From an uncultured Treponema sp. (lineage in GTDB: Bacteria; Spirochaetota; Spirochaetia; Treponematales; Treponemataceae): a stretch of DNA of 50,645 nucleotides. Shown here piece by piece: positions 1-7,878 of this stretch (position 1 is its first letter; each line of letters starts with the position of its first letter). The stretch is from assembly GCA_947167345.1 (NCBI GenBank), contig CAMVHR010000021.1, forward strand, positions 1-50,645, in the 5' to 3' direction. Under the pieces are notes generated by a model. The model made no database searches. It saw only the letters and a list, made by a program, of their open reading frames with translations, and was not told the DNA's origin. The position numbers and the translations under genes were made by a program.

Positions 1-80
1 AGCCAAGCTCAGTCTGGCAATAAGCCAAGCTCAGTCTGGCAATAAGCCAAACTCACTTTGCCAATAAGCCAAAGTTACAA
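1..80. repeat. 22-bp tandem repeat, three units plus a partial fourth
   Basis: Two identical 22-bp units (1-22 and 23-44, beginning AGCCAAGCTCAG) are followed by a diverged third unit (45-66, beginning AGCCAAACTCAC) and the first bases of a fourth (67-80). The period is not a multiple of three, so this is unlikely to be a coding repeat. The array is cut by the window edge and may be longer. It lies beside the dispersed repeat at 127-210 and the toxin module, in DNA with no other gene. Confidence 0.85.
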
Positions 81-126
81 TGAAAATTGAGTCTGACAAA
101 TTAAGTAATTTTCAATAAAACTGGTG

Positions 127-210
127 AAAATTCATGCTCATATCCCGACAAACATTCATTTGTCATTGCATGAAACATGGTAATTTGGACGCAGAAAACT
201 GGAGTTTGCC
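127..210 (+). repeat. Dispersed repeat copy A (LDAEN-type micro-ORF)
   Basis: About 80 bp match, in inverted orientation, the sequence at 50282-50363; shared blocks include ATCCCGACAAA, CATTTGTC and TTGGACGCAGAAAACTG. The copy contains a 29-codon open frame (ATG 134, stop 221-223) whose peptide includes SRQTFIC and NLDAENWSL. The other copy encodes SRQIAIC and ELDAENCSL in the matching frame. Whether the peptide is made is unknown; a non-coding DNA repeat would also explain the match. The micro-ORF end overlaps the 3' end of the putative immunity gene on the other strand by 10 bp. Confidence 0.7.
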
Positions 211-213
211 ATT

Positions 214-408
214 CTATTTATAAAAAAAGAATTTTATGATAGCTTTTATTTGTATGCTTATAACTACAGTAAGAACAAATACGCAATAGACAAAATCTAA
301 TACGGTTTCTTTACAAACATGTGAAATTAATTCTTTTAATAAAAAAAATAATAAATAAAAGATTGGTAAATCAAAAATACACCAAATAATAAACAAGATT
401 TTCTTCAT
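214..408 (-). CDS. Small two-helix membrane protein, probable toxin immunity partner
   Basis: The product is 64 residues with two hydrophobic segments (about residues 3-25 and 38-57) and a basic tail, so it should sit in the inner membrane. The start at MKKILFII was chosen because AGGAAAAG lies just upstream; a longer in-frame start at 459 has no such site and would run into the preceding gene. It begins 13 bp after the stop of the RHS-tip gene on the same strand, the usual place for the immunity gene of a polymorphic toxin. Small membrane immunity proteins commonly neutralise membrane-acting toxins, which suits the hydrophobic partner. No family was recognised; the immunity role is inference. 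Confidence 0.6.
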   Translation of the reverse strand: MKKILFIIWCIFDLPIFYLLFFLLKELISHVCKETVLDFVYCVFVLTVVISIQIKAIIKFFFYK

Positions 409-421
409 ATTACTTTTCCTA

Positions 422-1099
422 TTAGTTATAAAAATCTTCCATTGCATTTGCTGTATCATTAATTAACAATCCATTTGATATCCACCCATACAATTCTTCA
501 CCAATTCGTGTTACAAAGAAACTTTTATTTTCTAAAAATACTTTTTGTAAAAAACTCTGTTCTTCCGAGGATAATCCTGCAATACTTTTCGTAATGTCAC
601 CTTCCATTGCTCCTGATAGTGCAACTCCAATAGCCATATCTATGCAATCACCTATTAATCCACACATCCGATTGAACTCATCGTTTTTATAATTCGAATG
701 GGAAAGTTTATTAGCACACCAACCTAAAAAATATAAAGTTGCTCCTATTGCAGAGTTAGCAAAAAGATTATCTACAAAATCAGCTTTGTCAGCCCCATCA
801 AACTCATCAACAATAGAAGTTATTGTAACTTTTATTATTTTCCAAGAAGCATTTGCTATTCCCTGTCTTATCATCCAAAGACTAACGCCTGCAGTTGCAC
901 CAAGACCTTGAAAACCAACATATACCTCAACTCCATCAATAAGAATACCTATTAATTCGTCTTTGTTTCTATTCCACCATTGATGATCAAAAACTTTTCT
1001 TCCATCAGGATCAACATACCGTACAGGATTATTTCCTGCATAGTGGTACAAATGGGAGTTTTTTAGATTATGCATAAAATTTTCAAATGTAATACTCAT
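422..1099 (-). CDS. Orphan RHS-repeat tip with hydrophobic C-terminal toxin candidate
   Basis: Residues about 15-34 (LYHYAGNNPVRYVDPDGR) are the hallmark end of an RHS/YD-repeat core, after which variable toxin domains are attached. Here the gene has its own ATG only some 14 codons before that hallmark, so almost the whole RHS shell is missing. The remaining 190 residues match no toxin family I recognise. They contain several long hydrophobic or amphipathic stretches (around residues 50-75, 105-120 and 150-160), suggesting membrane insertion. A TATAAT-like -10 lies at 1132-1137 on this strand, so the module may have its own promoter. It may be an unused cassette exchanged by recombination into a full RHS gene. 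The small membrane protein downstream is the likely immunity gene. Confidence 0.7.
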   Translation of the reverse strand: MSITFENFMHNLKNSHLYHYAGNNPVRYVDPDGRKVFDHQWWNRNKDELIGILIDGVEVYVGFQGLGATAGVSLWMIRQGIANASWKIIKVTITSIVDEFDGADKADFVDNLFANSAIGATLYFLGWCANKLSHSNYKNDEFNRMCGLIGDCIDMAIGVALSGAMEGDITKSIAGLSSEEQSFLQKVFLENKSFFVTRIGEELYGWISNGLLINDTANAMEDFYN

Positions 1100-1185
1100 A
1101 AATAAACTTCGTTATTCAATTTGTTTTTTCTATTATAATTACAAGCCTTACAATTTTTTTTTGCATTTGCACAAACATTTCACCT

Positions 1186-2232
1186 TTATTTTCTTTCAAC
1201 CAATATTTCATTACAATTTTTTACAAGCTGAAAAAGTCTGTCATTTTTGAAATACATCTCAAATTCATCAATGTCAGAGGATGTATCAAGAAGTGGAATA
1301 TCTTTTGAATATATAACCCACGGTCTGCAATATGCTTCAAAACGATTAAAATCCTGCATAAGATAAAAATATAGTGCAGACAGCTTTATTAATTCCAAGT
1401 TAGGAAAATCAAGAAAAACAACAGCGTTTCCTTTGATTATTCCTTCAATGTCTTTTATGTACATGCATTCATTATTCTTTACATTTGTTTTATCCAGCAA
1501 TGCCAGACAAAAAATCTTGTATGCCTCAACTGAATTTTTATCCACCCTTTCTTTCGTTACACTTTCAAAATATTGAAGAGCTTCTTTTACTTTTCCAATT
1601 TCAAGAAGGGCTTTAGCATAATAAAAAATTAGATTTTCTTTTTCATTCGGACTTTGTTCATCCCAATTTATAGATTTCCAAAACTCAGACAGATAATCAT
1701 GATTATTTAGTATAGAAAGAACCTTATTGTAATCTATGCGTACAAAAGAAGTTACTTCTTTATCATTAATCATTTTAGAATATATACGTAAGGACTCATC
1801 GTACTTTCCAAGATTATAATAGGAGTCTGCCATAAAAAGCCATAAAATCATGGAATATTCATCATCACATATTTCATAAGCCTTTTGTGCATAAAAAACA
1901 GTATCTTCAAATTCATTTATATGAAAAGACCAGTTTACAAGTTCAAACAGAAGTTTTCCATCCTCATATTCTGTATTGAGCAATGCCTTAAAATCCTTTA
2001 CTGCATCCCTGTATCTTGGAAACTTCAATTCAGAACAGCACAGACCATGCAAAATCAAATATTTCGGATTATCCTTTACATGAATTTTCTTTTCCAATAC
2101 AGATACCGCAGCCTGATACTCTTTTTCATTTGCAAGCTTTGCAGCCTTTTCCAAATATTTTTTATCAGAGCATGAGCATAAACAAAAAATCACGATAACA
2201 ATATAAACTAAAAACAATATTTTATTTTTCAT
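1186..2232 (-). CDS. TPR-repeat lipoprotein
   Basis: This is a 348-residue protein with an N-terminal signal segment followed by a lipobox-like LCSC (acylated Cys about residue 20), so it is probably anchored to a membrane by lipid. The rest is helical, with tetratricopeptide-like repeats (for example AAVSVLEKK, DSYYNLGKYDESLRIYSK, YAKALLEIGKVKEALQYFES). The start was set at MKNKIL because GGAGG lies about 12 bp upstream; the in-frame ATG 14 codons earlier lacks a site. TPR lipoproteins usually act as protein-binding scaffolds; no specific partner is evident. Its 5' end overlaps the micro-ORF at 2231-2293 on the other strand. Confidence 0.75.
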   Translation of the reverse strand: MKNKILFLVYIVIVIFCLCSCSDKKYLEKAAKLANEKEYQAAVSVLEKKIHVKDNPKYLILHGLCCSELKFPRYRDAVKDFKALLNTEYEDGKLLFELVNWSFHINEFEDTVFYAQKAYEICDDEYSMILWLFMADSYYNLGKYDESLRIYSKMINDKEVTSFVRIDYNKVLSILNNHDYLSEFWKSINWDEQSPNEKENLIFYYAKALLEIGKVKEALQYFESVTKERVDKNSVEAYKIFCLALLDKTNVKNNECMYIKDIEGIIKGNAVVFLDFPNLELIKLSALYFYLMQDFNRFEAYCRPWVIYSKDIPLLDTSSDIDEFEMYFKNDRLFQLVKNCNEILVERK

Positions 2233-2293
2233 GATTAAAGACTTCCTCCAAAACACATATAGAAATTTAGACACAGAAAACTTATATTTGTAA
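2231..2293 (+). repeat. Degenerate copy of the LDAEN-type repeat with a 20-codon frame
   Basis: Bases 2266-2290 (TTTAGACACAGAAAACTT and following) resemble the core of the repeat at 185-208 and 50239-50310. An ATG at 2231 opens a 20-codon frame ending NLDTENLYL and a stop, in the same frame as in the other copies. It is antisense to, and overlaps by 2 bp, the start of the TPR lipoprotein. No ribosome site is evident, so translation is doubtful. Confidence 0.45.
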
Positions 2294-2306
2294 ATATTTA
2301 AATTTA

Positions 2307-2834
2307 TTAATCTTCTATAAAAAACATGATTTCTGTTTCTGTCATAAGTTTACCAATGTATTCATTTCCATATTTTTGTATAATGTTGATATACTCAGTA
2401 TAATTTTCATAAGAGTATTTTTCTGTAGTAGCAAAAATTACAAATTCTAATTCAGAGACAGTACCTAAATAATCCTCAGTAACAGCTCCTGTCTCCATAT
2501 CTATATGCAATTCTTTGCAAACATAATCAATTGGCATATAAGAGATTACAGTAAATTCTTTCTTTTCTCCAACATTTATGGGAATTGAAAAAGTTCCATT
2601 TTTATGAAAGACTTCCGATGATATGTTTATAGGTGTGGAGAGGTAATATATTTTTTTGGGAGGACAAGGAAATTACGCACTTACGAATGGACTATTATCA
2701 AGAAATAACATCTTTGATGAATTATTCTCGATAAATATGGTTCCTACCCATACAGGCTTATGAGCAGATTTACATCCAAAAGTAAAAAAAATGAAGAAAA
2801 TATTAATTGTAAGGATTATAATGACACGGATCAT
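2307..2834 (-). pseudogene. Small lipoprotein gene interrupted by one in-frame TAA
   Basis: Reading from an ATG at 2834 with a good ribosome site (AAGGAAGG), the frame encodes a classic lipoprotein signal: a basic start, a hydrophobic stretch, then FTFGC with Cys at about residue 21, followed by KSAHKPVWVGTIF. After 53 residues a TAA (2673-2675) interrupts it. The same frame then stays open to 2307 for another 121 codons with plausible protein sequence (KKIYYLSTPINISSEVF ... TETEIMFFIED). The uninterrupted product would be about 175 residues. One base change explains the break. Alternatives are a sequencing error or translation restart at the ATG at 2537, which lacks a good site. Family not recognised. 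Confidence 0.7.
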
Positions 2835-2849
2835 TACCTGTTTCCTTCC

Positions 2850-3065
2850 TTAATTTCCAAACGAATGGAACTCAAACGCATACATTGGACGTGCACCTGC
2901 AAGTCCTGTGAGAGAGTTGCGCCAGTCATCGTCTGCCGGTGCCCACCATGAAAAGCCTATGGGAATTCTTTTTACCAAATTGGTTTCTTTTGCGTTCTTG
3001 AATACCTGCGGATAAAGTGAGGAAAATGATGACAGGAGTAATACTCCCAGCTGTAGTAAAAACAT
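2850..3065 (-). CDS. Short hypothetical protein or N-terminal gene remnant
   Basis: This 71-codon frame ends 15 bp before the start of the interrupted lipoprotein on the same strand. It begins with a hydrophobic stretch (FLLQLGVLLLSSFSSL) resembling a signal peptide and contains a Trp-rich patch, IGFSWWAPADDDWRNSL. There is no clear ribosome site. The abrupt end after EFHSFGN suggests the leftover start of a larger secreted protein. Function unknown; it may not be expressed. Confidence 0.35.
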   Translation of the reverse strand: MFLLQLGVLLLSSFSSLYPQVFKNAKETNLVKRIPIGFSWWAPADDDWRNSLTGLAGARPMYAFEFHSFGN

Positions 3066-3221
3066 TTTAGAATACTTGAAAAAAAGAAATACAAGGAAAT
3101 TTAATTTTTGTCAATAGGTATTTTATCATTGCTCAATTTTAAGTAAAGGTGTTTATAATGCAGTCGCCATATTTTAGTTAAAATTTTCCTCATGAGTTTA
3201 AAATGCAAGTTTGAAAGTCTC

Positions 3222-3251
3222 TTGCTAAAATTATGGCTGATATGATATTAT
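3222..3251 (+). promoter_or_regulatory. Candidate sigma-70 promoter for the lepB-like/hemW pair
   Basis: TTGCTA (3222-3227) and TATTAT (3246-3251) are separated by 18 bp, about 30 bp upstream of the ATG at 3283. A ribosome site (GAGGGG) lies between. This was read by eye and is not proven. Confidence 0.35.
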
Positions 3252-3282
3252 CTTTGCAAGAAAATGAGGGGATTAAAGAATT

Positions 3283-3978
3283 ATGAAGCAAAATGTATAT
3301 GATTATTCTTTTGAATTGCGCCGTATAAGAAGTCGGCGGATTACTTTTGTGCTTAGCATCGTTATCTTTACATTTGTTTTTATTACCATGTTTTTGAACT
3401 GCATCCTTTTTCCTGTTCATGTAAAGTCTGATACTATGGAAAATGACATTGCAAAAGGCAGTTCTGTTTTTGTAACTCCACTTCTTCGCAATCCTAAACG
3501 AGGCGATGTATTTTACATTGTCCAGAAAAATCAGGAAGAACTATCTGCATTTCAGAAATTGGCAAATTCAATTGTACGTTTCATTACATTACAGAAATTC
3601 TATCCGTTCGGTTATTCGGATAAGATAAGCGGAAAGCCGTTTCTTCGCAGGGTTGTTGCCTTGCCAGGGGATAGCATATATATGAAAGATTATGTCCTTT
3701 ATGTAAAACCAAAAGGAGAAAAGCTTTTTCTTACAGAATTTGAGTTGACTGAAAAATCTTATAACACAAATATTTATTCTATTCCTGCGGAATGGGAAGA
3801 CCTTGGAATTTCTGGTTCCATGGAAGAACAAGTCCTTGCCGATGATGAATATTTTGTTCTTGCTGACAACCGCATTGAATGTGCAGATTCCCGTTTGTGG
3901 GGGGCTGTAAAAGCAGATCGACTGAAAGGCAAAGCTTTGTTGGAATATTTTCCATTTAACAAGATTCACCTGTTCTAA
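3283..3978 (+). CDS. Signal peptidase I-like protein (S26 family) with altered catalytic residues
   Basis: This 231-residue protein has one N-terminal membrane helix (about residues 20-45) and the S26 boxes: VKSDTMEND near residue 48, LRRVVALPGDS near 123 and FVLADNR...DSRLWGAV near 190. Type I signal peptidases cut signal peptides from exported proteins with a Ser/Lys dyad. Here the Ser before the conserved Met is Thr (SDTM instead of S-x-SM), and the Lys before RxVxLPGD is Arg (LRRVVALPGD). It is therefore either a variant enzyme or an inactive relative; activity cannot be assumed. The ribosome site is GAGGGG. Its stop overlaps the hemW start by one base (TAATG), so the two are translationally coupled. 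Confidence 0.8.
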   Translation: MKQNVYDYSFELRRIRSRRITFVLSIVIFTFVFITMFLNCILFPVHVKSDTMENDIAKGSSVFVTPLLRNPKRGDVFYIVQKNQEELSAFQKLANSIVRFITLQKFYPFGYSDKISGKPFLRRVVALPGDSIYMKDYVLYVKPKGEKLFLTEFELTEKSYNTNIYSIPAEWEDLGISGSMEEQVLADDEYFVLADNRIECADSRLWGAVKADRLKGKALLEYFPFNKIHLF

Positions 3979-5153
3979 TGCATTCAAAAAGTCTTTACAT
4001 CCATATTCCGTTTTGTCTTTCAAAATGTGATTACTGTGATTTTTTTAGCATTCCAAAATGCGGATGTGTTCCAGATTCCTACATAACTGCCATTAAAAAC
4101 GAAATTTCATGGTACGGTTCTGAATATGGAATAAATTCCTTTAGAACCGTATACATAGGGGGTGGAACCCCAAGCTTGATGTCGGCAGGGCAGATGAAGG
4201 ATTTACTTTCTTTTCTGAATAAAAAAATGAACGGCTGCCTTGAATGTACGATAGAAATGAATCCAGAAACTGTTACAGATGAAAAACTTGCCGTCGCACA
4301 GAATTATGGAGTAACCAGGCTTTCTTTGGGAATTCAGTCTTTAAATGAAAATGCATTAAAGGCAGTAAACAGGCATTGTTCTGTAAAAGATATTGAAAAT
4401 GCATTGTACCTTATTAAAAAAAACTGGAAAAATAGTCTTAGCCTTGATGTAATTGCAGGTTTGCCGGGACAATCATCAGAAGAATTCATGTCTTCTCTTG
4501 CAAAGGTGCTTGACTATGCTCCTGAGCATGTTTCATTGTATACACTTACCATCGAGGATGAAACTCCACTTGCAAAAAGAATTGATGACGGACTTTTGTG
4601 GAATGCTGATCTTGCAGACGAACAGTGGCTTTCTGGGAAAGAAAAACTTTTGTCATGTGGTTTTGAGCAGTATGAAGTCTCTAATTTCTGCAAGAATGGA
4701 AAAGAAAGCATCCACAACATGTCATACTGGCAGCAGAAGGATTACATTGGAATTGGAAGCGGAGCAACGGGGACTGTCTATGCATTTGGAGAGAATGAGT
4801 CAGGATTTCGATGGACTAATACAAGCGATGTAGAAAAATATATACATTTTTGGGCTTCTGAAAACAGTCTAATTTGTGCCTGCAAGATTCCCCGCACAGT
4901 TGAAAAACTATCACTTTCTACAGAAGAAGAGGAATTTTTTATGATGGGATTTCGCACTGTTGCAGGAGTGAGTTCTGTAGAATATGAAAGACGTTTTGCA
5001 AATCTTTCTCCATTTTACGGTGATATCCTTTTGCGACTTGCACCCATACGTGACAAGATTGAACCTCACAAAAGACAGAACGGAGACATTTTCTATTCTC
5101 TTTCGCCTTATAATTTGCTTTTTTTAAATTCGATATTATTAAGGCTTTTGTAA
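3978..5153 (+). CDS. hemW: HemW-like radical SAM protein (heme chaperone/CPO-like)
   Basis: The protein has 391 residues. Near the N-terminus IHIPFCLSKCDYCDF holds the three Fe-S cysteines (13, 17, 20) of the radical SAM cluster, followed by YIGGGTPSLM and the ETVTDEKL / LGIQSLNENAL / DVIAGLPGQS blocks of the HemN/HemW family. HemW members bind heme and are often misnamed oxygen-independent coproporphyrinogen oxidase; the CxxxCxxC spacing and length fit HemW better than HemN. It is coupled by a one-base overlap to the signal-peptidase-like gene. No other heme genes are nearby, so the family name is firmer than the precise job. Confidence 0.85.
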   Translation: MHSKSLYIHIPFCLSKCDYCDFFSIPKCGCVPDSYITAIKNEISWYGSEYGINSFRTVYIGGGTPSLMSAGQMKDLLSFLNKKMNGCLECTIEMNPETVTDEKLAVAQNYGVTRLSLGIQSLNENALKAVNRHCSVKDIENALYLIKKNWKNSLSLDVIAGLPGQSSEEFMSSLAKVLDYAPEHVSLYTLTIEDETPLAKRIDDGLLWNADLADEQWLSGKEKLLSCGFEQYEVSNFCKNGKESIHNMSYWQQKDYIGIGSGATGTVYAFGENESGFRWTNTSDVEKYIHFWASENSLICACKIPRTVEKLSLSTEEEEFFMMGFRTVAGVSSVEYERRFANLSPFYGDILLRLAPIRDKIEPHKRQNGDIFYSLSPYNLLFLNSILLRLL

Positions 5154-5216
5154 AATATTAAAAATTTTCATTTCTTCAAATGTTATGTATAATTTATTTC
5201 AATGGAACATTATTTC

Positions 5217-5243
5217 TAAAAATAACAAAAATTAGTCCGAATA
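5217..5243 (+). promoter_or_regulatory. Candidate sigma-28 (motility) promoter of the chemoreceptor gene
   Basis: TAAA (5217-5220), a 15-bp gap, then TCCGAATA (5236-5243) resembles the flagellar sigma-28 pattern TAAA-N15-GCCGATAA. The ATG lies 22 bp further on, with a strong ribosome site (AGGGGG). A CCGAATATA block also precedes the flbB operon (9212-9220). Confidence 0.4.
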
Positions 5244-5265
5244 TAAGAAAAGGGGGTCAATTACC

Positions 5266-7341
5266 ATGATAGGAATAAAAACAAAAATAAATGCGGCTCA
5301 GACTTTTATGATGATCTTGACTTGTTTTGTTGTTGCACTGTTTTCTTATAAAAAGGCTCGTTCAGAGCTTACGGCAGCTGTTGTTACCAGTAACTATAAT
5401 CTAGCCCATGCTACGGCATCTGATATATTCAACATAAATGACCGTGAGCTAAAAATGCTTACATCTTTGTCCAAGTTGTCCGTGATACAGGATCCTGAAG
5501 TTGACCTCCATGACAAATGGGAACTGGTTAATTCGGCGATAAAGGGTGAAGCCGGATATATGGGAATCGGAATATATAATGAAAAGGGTATAGGTTATGC
5601 TACTACAGGTAAGTGGAGTGATTTGCACGAACGCGATTACATTGCCAATGCCCTGAAAGGCAAGCCTTATATTCAAGAACCTGGTTACAGTAAGGTAAAT
5701 GGACATGTAAGTACGTATTATGGCATGCCGATTTACGATTCGCGAAACAGGCTTATAGGTGTTATTGCTGGTGTTGTGGACAGCGAAGCTTTGTGCCGCA
5801 CTGTATCTGGTATTGTTGTAGGAAAAAAATCTCACCCATACATAGTAGATACAAAAACTGGTGCAATCATTGCAAGCGAAGACATTGAAAAGGTTAAGAA
5901 TGCCGTTAAGATTTCAGATGGAGCTTCAAAAGGTTTTAAGCCTGTCATTGACAATATCTTGAAAGGCAAGACTGGAGCTGATGTCTATTACGATGAAATA
6001 GAGCGTGTAAAAAAATCTGTTGCATATCAGCCTATAAAAGACTGTTCATGGGTTGTCGTGTGCGAGGCTCCGTATTCTGACTTTTATGGAGGAATAACAG
6101 AGCTTCTTGTAAGCATAGTAATTATAAGTGTTGTTTCTTTGGTTATTGCCGTTGCTGTAGGTTTCTTTGTCATTTTGATTTCTATAAAACCTTTGAAATC
6201 TGTCAGTAATTCAATGACAGAAATTTCTAAAGGAAACGCAAACCTTACTTTGCGTCTAGAAAGTTCTGCAAATGATGAAATTGGCCAGCTTGTAAGCGGA
6301 TTCAATGGATTTGTCGCCAAGCTTCAGGAAATCATAAAGGACTTGAAGGTTTCTAAGAATGATTTGCAAAGCTATGGCGAACGTTTGACGGGATTTGTTC
6401 AGAAAAATGCAGAGTTGCTTGATGAAATGCTGTCAGGCATCAGAAATGTTGAAAATGAAGTAGGAAACCAACACTCTAAGGTTGACAGTACAGTTACTGC
6501 TGTAGACCGCATTTCAGTTTCTGTTGAAGGACTTCGCGATTTGCTTGACAGGCAGGAAGAAACTGTAGAGCAGGCTTCTACCGCTGTTACTGAAATGATT
6601 AGCAACATTCAGTCTGTTACTCATTCCATTCAGAAAATGGCCGGTGAATTCTCTAATTTAAGGGGAGACGTTGACAGCGGTATTGAGCAACAGCGAAAAG
6701 TTAATGTACAGATTCAGCAGATTGAAGAGCAGTCAAAAATGCTTAATGAAGCAAATATTGTAATTTCTTCAATCGCAAATCAGACGAATTTGCTTGCAAT
6801 GAATGCTGCAATTGAAGCTGCTCATGCAGGAGAGGCTGGTCAAGGATTTGCTGTTGTTGCAGATGAAATAAGAAAGTTGTCAGAAACTTCTTCAGCTCAG
6901 TCAAAGAAGATTGGTTTGCAGCTTAAGGGTATTCTTGGTGCAATTTCCAGTGTTGTTACGTCTTCTAACCTTGCAGACAAGTCGTTTATGGCTGTTATGG
7001 ATAAGATTACGGCAACAGGTGAACTTGTTCAGGAAATCAGGTTTGCCATGGACGAGCAGACTGCCGGTTCAAAACAGATTGGAGAAGCTTTGAACCTCAT
7101 GAACACAGCTGCGTCACAGGTTAAGAATGCTTCTAATGATGTTGATTCTGCACGACGAGACATTATTTCAGATGTTACAAGCTTAAAGAAGTCGTCTGAT
7201 TCTGTACAGGAGCACATAGGTCAAATGGAAGGCAACATAAAGAATATTGAGGTTTCAGACCAGAACCTTCTGAATATTGCAGATTCAATCTCTCAGTCCA
7301 TTGAACGCATTGGTTCTGAAATAGATACATTCGAGACATGA
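5266..7341 (+). CDS. Methyl-accepting chemotaxis protein, dCache type
   Basis: A 691-residue transmembrane chemoreceptor. Order: membrane helix about 12-30; periplasmic double-Cache-like sensor about 35-265 (GIGIYNEKG, YGMPIYDSRNRLIGVIAGVVD, CSWVVVCEAPYS); second helix about 275-302; HAMP about 303-355; then a long coiled coil with the conserved hairpin tip near 501-540 (IANQTNLLAMNAAIEAA, GFAVVADEIRKLSE) that contacts CheA and CheW. There is no C-terminal CheR-binding pentapeptide. dCache sensors often bind amino acids or organic acids; the ligand here is unknown. It is monocistronic, with a sigma-28-like promoter and a terminator of its own. Confidence 0.93.
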   Translation: MIGIKTKINAAQTFMMILTCFVVALFSYKKARSELTAAVVTSNYNLAHATASDIFNINDRELKMLTSLSKLSVIQDPEVDLHDKWELVNSAIKGEAGYMGIGIYNEKGIGYATTGKWSDLHERDYIANALKGKPYIQEPGYSKVNGHVSTYYGMPIYDSRNRLIGVIAGVVDSEALCRTVSGIVVGKKSHPYIVDTKTGAIIASEDIEKVKNAVKISDGASKGFKPVIDNILKGKTGADVYYDEIERVKKSVAYQPIKDCSWVVVCEAPYSDFYGGITELLVSIVIISVVSLVIAVAVGFFVILISIKPLKSVSNSMTEISKGNANLTLRLESSANDEIGQLVSGFNGFVAKLQEIIKDLKVSKNDLQSYGERLTGFVQKNAELLDEMLSGIRNVENEVGNQHSKVDSTVTAVDRISVSVEGLRDLLDRQEETVEQASTAVTEMISNIQSVTHSIQKMAGEFSNLRGDVDSGIEQQRKVNVQIQQIEEQSKMLNEANIVISSIANQTNLLAMNAAIEAAHAGEAGQGFAVVADEIRKLSETSSAQSKKIGLQLKGILGAISSVVTSSNLADKSFMAVMDKITATGELVQEIRFAMDEQTAGSKQIGEALNLMNTAASQVKNASNDVDSARRDIISDVTSLKKSSDSVQEHIGQMEGNIKNIEVSDQNLLNIADSISQSIERIGSEIDTFET

Positions 7342-7363
7342 TTTTTCCCAATTAGTTTTTTCG

Positions 7364-7393
7364 AAAGCCCTGTAACGATGCAGGGCTTTTTTT
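7364..7393 (+). terminator. Rho-independent terminator after the chemoreceptor
   Basis: A 9-bp perfect stem (AAAGCCCTG / CAGGGCTTT) with an 8-base loop is followed by a T-run. Confidence 0.9.
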
Positions 7394-7468
7394 AATATGA
7401 TTTCATTTAATTTTTTATAAAATAAGCAGATAATAAAAATAAGCATTACAAATAAGGGAGGAGATATA

Positions 7469-7792
7469 ATGGACAATCATTACGAAATGTATTTTGACGG
7501 CGGACTGTTTCAGTTGCTCGGATGGAGTGTTTTGGGTGCAATTGTTACAACAATTACATTAGGCCTTTGCTTCCCATGGGTTTATACAAAAATTTATGCT
7601 TGGGAATCTGAGCACACTTTTATAAACGGCAGTAAAATAAACTTTGACGGAAATGCAGCACAGCTTTTTAAAAGCTGGGTAAAATGGCTTTTGCTCATAG
7701 TCGTTACATTCGGTCTATATCTTTTTTGTCTTCCTGAAAAGCTGAATGACTGGAGATTGAATCATACTTCCTGCATTACAAAGCGCTTTTAA
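7469..7792 (+). CDS. DUF898/YjgN-like small membrane protein
   Basis: A 107-residue protein with two hydrophobic segments (about 17-38 and 68-88). FDGGLFQLLGW, TLGLCFPWVYTKIYAWESEHTFINGSKINFDG and WVKWLLLIVVTFGLYLF resemble the repeated module of DUF898 (YjgN) membrane proteins, here present once. A strong ribosome site (GGGAGGAG) precedes the ATG. It stands alone between the chemoreceptor terminator and the hexokinase promoter. The molecular role of this family is unknown. Confidence 0.65.
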   Translation: MDNHYEMYFDGGLFQLLGWSVLGAIVTTITLGLCFPWVYTKIYAWESEHTFINGSKINFDGNAAQLFKSWVKWLLLIVVTFGLYLFCLPEKLNDWRLNHTSCITKRF

Positions 7793-7822
7793 AAACATTC
7801 TTAAGAAAACATTCTATATACG

Positions 7823-7850
7823 TTGCATTTTATTATATTTATGCTATAAT
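7823..7850 (+). promoter_or_regulatory. Candidate sigma-70 promoter of hexokinase
   Basis: TTGCAT (7823-7828), a 16-bp spacer and a consensus TATAAT (7845-7850) lie just upstream of the AAGGAG site and the ATG at 7879. Confidence 0.55.
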
Positions 7851-7878
7851 TGTGAATATTTCTAAGGAGATTTCACAA

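Noticed and set aside
3589..4023. A 144-codon frame on the minus strand opposite the signal-peptidase-like gene
   Set aside because: It is antisense to a well-supported gene, has no ribosome site and a composition typical of a shadow frame.
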